Shown piece after piece: positions 50,890 to 55,737 of a stretch of DNA of 55,737 bases. Under the pieces are notes generated by a model. It worked only from the letters and a program-made list of their open reading frames with translations. It was not told where the DNA came from and searched no databases. Position numbers and translations under genes: made by a program. This DNA comes from Lentisphaeraceae bacterium (GTDB lineage: Bacteria > Verrucomicrobiota > Kiritimatiellia > RFP12 > UBA1067): NCBI GenBank assembly GCA_004551905.1, contig SFPL01000013.1:1-55737 (forward strand). Direction: 5' to 3'. The number at the start of each line of letters is the position of its first letter. Positions within the stretch are counted from its first letter, which is position 1.

Positions 50890-52213
50890 CGCGTTTCGTC
50901 TCCATGATTGACTTGTCCTTGCCTTCGAGGTTGAGCCGGACGAGCGGCTCGGTGTTGCTCATCCTGACGTTCGCCCAGTAACCCTCGGTCTCCCAGGCGT
51001 CGACGCTGACGCCGTCGAGCTCGAACACGCGGGCTTTGCCGGCAAAGCGGCTGCGGATGCGCTCGAGCACCTCGGCAGGCGGGGTGGTGGTGCGGGTGTT
51101 GATCTCGCCCGACTGCGCGTACCTGCGCAGGGGCGCGACAAGCTCGCTCAGGGGCAGGTCCGCCGCGCTCACGATGTTCGCGAGCGCGAAGGTCGCCATC
51201 GAGCTCGACTCGGCGGTGGAGTTCGCCTTGAAGTAGTAGTGGCCCGAGAGCTCGCCGGCGAAGATGGCGTCGTTCTCGCGCATCTGCGCCTTGATGAACG
51301 AGTGGCCCACGCGGCTCATCACCGGCTTGCCGCCGGCGGCGAGGATCGTCTCCTCGCAGACCTTCGAGGACCGGAGGTCGTAGAGGCAGGCGGCGCCGGG
51401 GTTTGCGGCGAGCAGGTCCCTGGCGACGAGCGCGGTCACGAAGTCCATCGGGATCACGTCGCCCTTCTCGTCGATGAAGCCGGCGCGGTCGGCGTCGCCG
51501 TCAAAGGCCACCCCGAAGGCGTACTTGCCGGGGTTGGCGCGGACGAGCGCCTGCAGTTCGGCGAGCGTCTCGACGTGGAGCGGGTTCGCGTCGTGGTTGG
51601 GGAAGTCGCCGTCGTACTCGCCGAAGAGCGAGTCATACGTGAGGTCGGAATCCGCGAACGCGGCGGACTCGGCGATGCCCATGCCGTTGGCGAAGTCCAT
51701 CGCCACCGTCAGCGGACGGGCGAGGTGGGCGAACTCGCGGACGTGCGCGGAATACGCCTTGGAGACGTCGGCCTTCTCGATCAAGCCGCGGCCGGACGGC
51801 GGCTCGTGGAAGTCGATCTCGCCGACGATGCGCTCGATGTCCTTCAGGCCAGTCGCGCCGGAGATCGGCACCGCCGCCGCGCGGCAGAGCTTGCAGCCGT
51901 TCCACTCCTTGGTGTTGTGCGAGGCGGTGATCATCGCCGAGCCGTCGGCCCCGAGCGAGGCGTTGGCGAAGTAGCTCATCGGCGTCGAGGCGAGGCCGAT
52001 GTCGACCACGTTCACGCCCTCGTCGACGAGACCCTGCGAGAACGCCTCGAAGAGCGCGTCGGAGGACTTGCGGCAGTCCCTCGCCACCACCACCTTCGAT
52101 CCGCCGCCGAAGCCGCAGAACCGCGCGTATGCCCGCGCGATGCGGTAGAAGTCGCGGTCGAACAGCTCCTTGTCGTATACGCCACGGATGTCGTATGCCT
52201 TGAATATGCTCAT
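50861..52213 (-). CDS. manB: Phosphomannomutase/phosphoglucomutase
   Basis: The 450-residue alpha-D-phosphohexomutase interconverts hexose 6- and 1-phosphates for nucleotide-sugar synthesis. It has the phosphoserine loop ITASHNTKEWNG (Ser98), metal loop FDGDADRAGF, sugar loop GELSGHYYF and C-terminal phosphate loop (RMSNTEPLVRLNLEG). The mannose form is suggested by the KAYDIRGVYD opening; glucose activity is possible. AGGAGGA precedes the ATG. Confidence 0.94.
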   Translation of the reverse strand: MSIFKAYDIRGVYDKELFDRDFYRIARAYARFCGFGGGSKVVVARDCRKSSDALFEAFSQGLVDEGVNVVDIGLASTPMSYFANASLGADGSAMITASHNTKEWNGCKLCRAAAVPISGATGLKDIERIVGEIDFHEPPSGRGLIEKADVSKAYSAHVREFAHLARPLTVAMDFANGMGIAESAAFADSDLTYDSLFGEYDGDFPNHDANPLHVETLAELQALVRANPGKYAFGVAFDGDADRAGFIDEKGDVIPMDFVTALVARDLLAANPGAACLYDLRSSKVCEETILAAGGKPVMSRVGHSFIKAQMRENDAIFAGELSGHYYFKANSTAESSSMATFALANIVSAADLPLSELVAPLRRYAQSGEINTRTTTPPAEVLERIRSRFAGKARVFELDGVSVDAWETEGYWANVRMSNTEPLVRLNLEGKDKSIMETKRDEYLALIRA

Positions 52214-52305
52214 TTATCCTCCTGTTTCCCGGTTGAAGCCGCCGACCCGCACCAGTCCTGGGTGGCGTCGGAGTTGAACAACGCTCCTAGAATCTGCTCT
52301 TTCAC
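52210..52305 (-). CDS. Possible 31-residue ORF between the CE15 gene and manB
   Basis: A GTG overlapping the stop of the upstream gene opens a frame VKEQILGALFNSDATQ... ending KQEDK, whose TGA overlaps the manB ATG (ATGA). Both junctions are the coupled kind used throughout this window, and third positions are mostly G or C. No ribosome site stands at the usual distance, and there is no homology I recognise. Confidence 0.35.
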   Translation of the reverse strand: MKEQILGALFNSDATQDWCGSAASTGKQEDK

Positions 52306-54167
52306 CGAAAGAAGCCGAGTATCCTTCCCGTCTCGTCAAGCTCCACCCCGTGCGGGTGGTGCCCATAGGCCCAGCGCCTGTCCACTGTGATCTCACCGCC
52401 TGCCGCGCGGAAGCGCTCGACGAACGGCAGGCAGTTCTTCGCGGGGTCGACGGTCTGGTCCTGCACGCCATAGAGGAGCATCACCGGTATCTTGGCCTTG
52501 GCCACGGCAGCGGCGAGATTCACTGGCATGCGCGGGTCGTTCGACCAGCTGCCGCTCTTCGGCACCGACTTCGCCCATGGACCGATCGACCTGGCGTTCT
52601 CGGTCGGGGCCTCGTTGGGGACGATGTCCCAGAGGCAGAGCAACGGCGCGTCAAGGTAGATGCGCCGGACGTTCTCAGGATGCGCGGCGGCATAGCGCAC
52701 CGAGAAGAACCCGCCCCAGCTCATGCCGATGAGATTCGCCTTCGGCGCAAAACCGAGCTTCTCGACGAGGAACCTCTGGTATGCCGCGGCGGTCTCGACG
52801 CCAGCGTCGTCCATCCGCGTCGCGAAGAGCTCGATGGTGGCGTGGTGATAGCCGGCCTTCAGCGCGTCTACGACACCAGTGCGCTCGACAAACGCATCCG
52901 CCCATTGCATCGTCCATGTCCACGGCCTGCCCTCGAGCTCGCTGCCGGACGGCTCCACCACCCAGGCGACGAAGCCGTCGAAATCGAACTTGACGCGACG
53001 AAAACCGTGCCAGAGATCGACACCGACGACCTTGCGCCCGGCGGCGGCGATCTTCTCCTCGAGCGATCCAGGCCTGGCGGCGGTCGATGCGCGCGCGGCA
53101 GCGGCCTGACCAAACCAGCCCTTGCGCGCGGCGAAGTCCAGGTACTCGGTCCAGTCGACGGAATTGAGTTCGTGCTTGCCGGGTCGGACGTGGTACTCGG
53201 TCGAGGTCTGGTCCTTCCAGACGTGGCGAGCGTACTCCCAGCAGGCCATCTCGCCGGAGGGACACGCCCACCAGTCGTCCGCCGCGGACCCTACCGCGAG
53301 GAGCCGCGGCGAAACCGCCGCGAGCAGCCAGTGCTGGTCGAACGGCAACGTGCCCTTCTCGTCCCTCCCACAATAGAGCTTCCTGGCGTTGGGCGCGAAC
53401 CAGTGGGGGAACCTGGCGGTGATCTGGTCGATGGTCTCGCCGCAGATGTTGCGCGAGTGGAGACGGGCGCCGAAGCAGCCGGAGTCGTTGGAAACCGTCA
53501 TCGCCACGCGCTCGTCGTTCGCACCGGTCCAGATGGCGGTCTTGCCGAGCCGCGAGTGGCCGACGACGGCGATCTTCGCCGGGTCGACGTCGCCGTCGGT
53601 CACGAGGTAGTCGATCACGCGGCTCGCCGCGAGCGACCAGGCCGAGATTGCGCCCCAGGCGTTGTCGGCGCGCTCGACGCCGTCCAGCACCTTGGCATCG
53701 TCCTTGACGACGTCCTCGTAGCAGAACGCGACCGTCGCCGCGCCACGCGAGAGGATGAGGCCAATCGGCCAGCGCGGGTTCTGGGTCTCGGTCGCCGAGC
53801 GGAACGAGATGTACACGAAGACCGGCGCGCGCCTGGCGCCGTCTGGGAAATACCCCACGGCCTCGAAGGTCTTTTCACCGAGCGGAGTCAACGTGTTGAG
53901 GCGGATCACCTTGCGCGTCGCGGAAAGGTCGTCCACATGCTCCGTCTTCACCACCTCGGCATGGCGCTCCGACTTCCACTCCGGCCTCACGCCGTAGACG
54001 TTCTCGGCGAAGAACCGCAGCGCCTTGGCGCGGTCGAGTTCAATCGGCGGCACCCCGGACTTGGCGTCGTACCACTCTGCGGCCGGGGCGGACGGAACCG
54101 CCAGCGCGGCAATAAGCACGGCGGCGAGCAGCCGGCCGGAATAACGCTGTTCTTCACTACGCTTCAT
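52302..54167 (-). CDS. CE15-type glucuronoyl esterase fused to a second alpha/beta-hydrolase
   Basis: The 621-residue secreted protein (signal GRLLAAVLIAALAVPSAPA) has two hydrolase domains. Residues about 31-350 are CE15: nucleophile Ser205 in VVGHSRLGKTA, the NDSGCFGARLHSRN block, and His332 in PGKHELNSVDWTEYLDFA. Residues about 375-621 are another alpha/beta hydrolase with GMSWGG (Ser483), Asp in YGVQDQTVDP and His in GHHPHGVE. CE15 enzymes cut ester bonds between lignin and glucuronoxylan; the second domain could remove another acyl group. GGGAGGG precedes the ATG; 11-nt overlap with the upstream gene. Confidence 0.88.
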   Translation of the reverse strand: MKRSEEQRYSGRLLAAVLIAALAVPSAPAAEWYDAKSGVPPIELDRAKALRFFAENVYGVRPEWKSERHAEVVKTEHVDDLSATRKVIRLNTLTPLGEKTFEAVGYFPDGARRAPVFVYISFRSATETQNPRWPIGLILSRGAATVAFCYEDVVKDDAKVLDGVERADNAWGAISAWSLAASRVIDYLVTDGDVDPAKIAVVGHSRLGKTAIWTGANDERVAMTVSNDSGCFGARLHSRNICGETIDQITARFPHWFAPNARKLYCGRDEKGTLPFDQHWLLAAVSPRLLAVGSAADDWWACPSGEMACWEYARHVWKDQTSTEYHVRPGKHELNSVDWTEYLDFAARKGWFGQAAAARASTAARPGSLEEKIAAAGRKVVGVDLWHGFRRVKFDFDGFVAWVVEPSGSELEGRPWTWTMQWADAFVERTGVVDALKAGYHHATIELFATRMDDAGVETAAAYQRFLVEKLGFAPKANLIGMSWGGFFSVRYAAAHPENVRRIYLDAPLLCLWDIVPNEAPTENARSIGPWAKSVPKSGSWSNDPRMPVNLAAAVAKAKIPVMLLYGVQDQTVDPAKNCLPFVERFRAAGGEITVDRRWAYGHHPHGVELDETGRILGFFR

Positions 54168-55554
54168 AGTATCCCTCCCATCCCTTGCGCGGCGCGGGGC
54201 CGTCGAGCAGTCTGTTAACCTCATCGTCGCCAATGGCGCGCTTCGCCACCGGATCGAAGTCGAAGGAGCGCCCGAGCCGCTGCGCGGCGACGCCGAGGCA
54301 GAATATCTCCGAGAGCGGCGCGGCGACGCGGAACGGGCTGTGCGCCTTCTCCTCGCCGCGGACCGCGCGGAGGAAGTTCTCCCAGTGGTCGTCCTTCGCG
54401 CGCTCGTACGGCGGCACCGGATCGTCCTGCGCGCCGCACTTCACCAGCGTCGAGGAGTGAGAGAGTCCCTGCCAGACGGTGCCGTCCTTGAGGTAGATCT
54501 CCTTGCCGGGCTTGAGCGGCGGGTCGACAAGCCCATCGTTGGCGGTCGAGGCCGGGAAGAGCCCCTTGTTGTCGGCGTAGCGGAATCCCTTCGGCAGCGG
54601 CGGCTTGTTGTCCAGCCCCTCGTACCACTCGACCACCGTCCCGCAGGGGAAGGTCATCTTCAGCGTGTCCTCAATCGGGAAGACAAACGGGTTCGCGCCC
54701 TTGATGCCGGATATCTCGACCTTCGTCGGCAGCGCGCCCTTGAGGGTGAACTGGTGGACGCAGTCGAGGATGTGCGCGCCCCAGTCGCCCATGCAGCCGT
54801 TGCCGTAGTCGTACCAGCACCGCCACTCGCCGTAGGCGAGGTCCTTGGAGAAGTCGTGCCAGGGCGCGGCGCCGACCCACTTGTCCCAGTCGAGCGTGGC
54901 GGGGAGCGGCTCGGCCTTCGGGTAGGACGACACCTTGCCGCCCCACTTGTGCCAGCGCCGCTGCATGTTCATGTGCGCAACCACCCTGGTCACGTCCTTA
55001 AGGATCCCGGCAGCGACGTAGTCCCGGTACTGGAAGTAGTTGTCGCCGCTGTGGCCCTGGTTGCCCATCTGGCAGACGACGCCGGTCTCCCGCTCCGCCT
55101 TCATCAGGAGCTCGCACTCGCGGAAGGAGTGGGCGAGCGGCTTCTCGACGTAGACCGCCTTGCCGCGGCGCATCGCCTCGATGCAGGCGCAGTAGTGGGT
55201 GTGGTCGGGAATCGCGACGAGCACGGCGTCGATTCCGTCCTCCATCCGGTCGAACATCTGCCGGAAGTCATGGAAGCGTGGGACGCCGGGATGCTTCTTC
55301 AGCGTCTCAAGCGTATGCGCGGCGCCGATGTCGGTGTCGACGAGGGCGACGATCTCGCAGAGGCCGGAATGACGCTCGAACGAGCAGACGTCGTACGCGC
55401 CCTGCCCGCCGCAGCCGATCACCGCGAGCCTCACCTTCGAGTTGGCGAGGTAGCCGGCCGACATGCAGCCGTGCAGCAGCTGCGCCGCGCCAACAGCGGA
55501 AATCCCGCCGAGGAACGACCTTCTGGAAACCTCGTTAGTGCTGTGCTTTCTCAT
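54157..55554 (-). CDS. Tat-exported Gfo/Idh/MocA-family oxidoreductase
   Basis: The 465-residue protein opens with MRKHSTNEVSRRSFLGGISA, a twin-arginine signal. The NAD(P)-binding domain then shows KVRLAVIGCGGQGAYD and the conserved YVEKPLAHS block, followed by the C-terminal GFO_IDH_MocA domain (WDKWVGAAPW, NGCMGDWGAHILDC). Exported members of this family are frequent in PVC bacteria and modify sugars; substrate unknown. The ATG is 8 nt from the TATAAT box, indicating a leaderless mRNA. Confidence 0.9.
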   Translation of the reverse strand: MRKHSTNEVSRRSFLGGISAVGAAQLLHGCMSAGYLANSKVRLAVIGCGGQGAYDVCSFERHSGLCEIVALVDTDIGAAHTLETLKKHPGVPRFHDFRQMFDRMEDGIDAVLVAIPDHTHYCACIEAMRRGKAVYVEKPLAHSFRECELLMKAERETGVVCQMGNQGHSGDNYFQYRDYVAAGILKDVTRVVAHMNMQRRWHKWGGKVSSYPKAEPLPATLDWDKWVGAAPWHDFSKDLAYGEWRCWYDYGNGCMGDWGAHILDCVHQFTLKGALPTKVEISGIKGANPFVFPIEDTLKMTFPCGTVVEWYEGLDNKPPLPKGFRYADNKGLFPASTANDGLVDPPLKPGKEIYLKDGTVWQGLSHSSTLVKCGAQDDPVPPYERAKDDHWENFLRAVRGEEKAHSPFRVAAPLSEIFCLGVAAQRLGRSFDFDPVAKRAIGDDEVNRLLDGPAPRKGWEGYYEA

Positions 55555-55562
55555 ATTGCTGT

Positions 55563-55584
55563 ATTATACCATAATTTCGTGGCT
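55563..55584 (-). promoter_or_regulatory. Promoter of the Gfo/Idh operon
   Basis: Minus strand GCCACGAAATTATGGTATAATACAG contains the extended -10 TGGTATAAT (box at 55568-55563). Only 8 nt separate it from the ATG. No TTGACA box is visible. Confidence 0.72.
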
Positions 55585-55603
55585 CATGGCCAACCACTAC
55601 GGC

Positions 55604-55664
55604 CGACGCATCAAAATTTCCTTCTCCCCGCTGACGCGGATGAGAACGAAATTTTGACGCGTCG
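55604..55664. repeat. Long inverted repeat upstream of the Gfo/Idh promoter
   Basis: Two 16-nt arms (55604-55619 and 55649-55664) pair along their full length when read on the minus strand (one G-U pair) or with one A-C mismatch on the plus strand. The 29-nt loop can fold further through TTCTC/GAGAA and CCGC/GCGG. No T-run follows on either side, so it is not a standard terminator. It may be an operator, a transcript-end structure or a mobile palindromic repeat. Confidence 0.8.
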
Positions 55665-55737
55665 GAAGTGTTTCAGCAACCAGCAGCCAGCGTCCAGCAG
55701 CCAATCCGGGCGGGCGAGGCGCGAAACTTGACTTTTA

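Noticed and set aside
52350..54218. Long plus-strand frame opposite the CE15 hydrolase gene, and a similar one opposite the Gfo/Idh gene (54340-55731)
   Set aside because: Low-complexity Arg/Val/Leu-rich translations with no family features; the minus-strand genes keep catalytic motifs.
1..55737. CRISPR array, insertion sequence, integrase or phage module
   Set aside because: No regularly spaced direct repeats, transposase motifs or phage proteins were seen on either strand.

Overview
The window is GC-rich and densely coded, and every gene I can support (44 confident protein genes and one tRNA) lies on the minus strand. It suggests an anaerobic, Gram-negative, polysaccharide-degrading bacterium. 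Anaerobiosis is indicated by pyruvate:ferredoxin and indolepyruvate:ferredoxin oxidoreductases. An LPS-type outer membrane is indicated by kdsA, an LptA-like protein, lptB, ExbB/ExbD and lipoproteins. The Tat-exported Gfo/Idh and TIM-barrel proteins, CE15-type esterases, FAD oxidoreductase with a carbohydrate-binding-like N-terminus, and regulatory PTS (HPr, EI and HPr kinase, no EII seen) resemble the PVC superphylum. My best guess is a gut Kiritimatiellae-like lineage, but this is inference from gene style; there is no rRNA here to confirm it.

Layout in the direction of transcription (high to low coordinates). (1) 55554-48456: Gfo/Idh oxidoreductase, CE15 plus second alpha/beta-hydrolase, a possible 31-residue ORF, phosphomannomutase, TPR lipoprotein, CvpA-like protein, ECF sigma factor and a small membrane protein, nearly all overlapping. 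(2) tRNA-Arg(CCT), argH, FAD oxidoreductase, polyprenyl synthase (48406-44196). (3) 43990-26749: rhaB, class II aldolase, fucO-like dehydrogenase, kdsA, LptA-like, lptB, hpf, hprK, ptsH, ptsI, obgE, iorA, an rlmI-like methyltransferase and a trimodular CE15/beta-helix/GH27 enzyme, with no gap above about 40 nt and one visible promoter. (4) 26679-23202: potD-like lipoprotein, TIM-barrel isomerase, sugar kinase, membrane-anchored coiled coil. (5) 23137-15325: upp, MATE transporter with a C-terminal HATPase-like domain, solute-binding lipoprotein, PP2C phosphatase/HATPase, STAS protein, AzgA-like purine permease and adenine phosphoribosyltransferase. (6) 15268-6632: TPR protein, second periplasmic protein, ExbB, two ExbD, a TonB-like protein whose periplasmic part is a prenyltransferase/squalene-cyclase-type toroid, and a LolC/E-like permease; possibly continuing into a Tat-exported TIM-barrel protein and uxaC. 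(7) nifJ with its own promoter and intrinsic terminator.

The most unusual content is in blocks 5 and 6. Block 5 joins nucleobase salvage to a partner-switching signalling set, and the permease and the phosphoribosyltransferase carry the same kind of extra N-terminal helical domain. Block 6 looks like a proton-driven envelope machine with a toroid where TonB's C-terminal domain would be. Several multidomain enzymes (CE15/beta-helix/GH27, CE15/hydrolase) point to side-chain-rich plant polysaccharides such as glucuronoxylan or pectin. This fits the uronate (uxaC) and rhamnose (rhaB, aldolase, fucO) genes.

Seven promoters share a TATAAT -10 box, usually preceded by TGG and an A/T run but with no recognisable -35 box. 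Three of them sit only 7-9 nt from the start codon, which implies leaderless mRNAs. No CRISPR array, insertion sequence, rRNA or phage gene was found.
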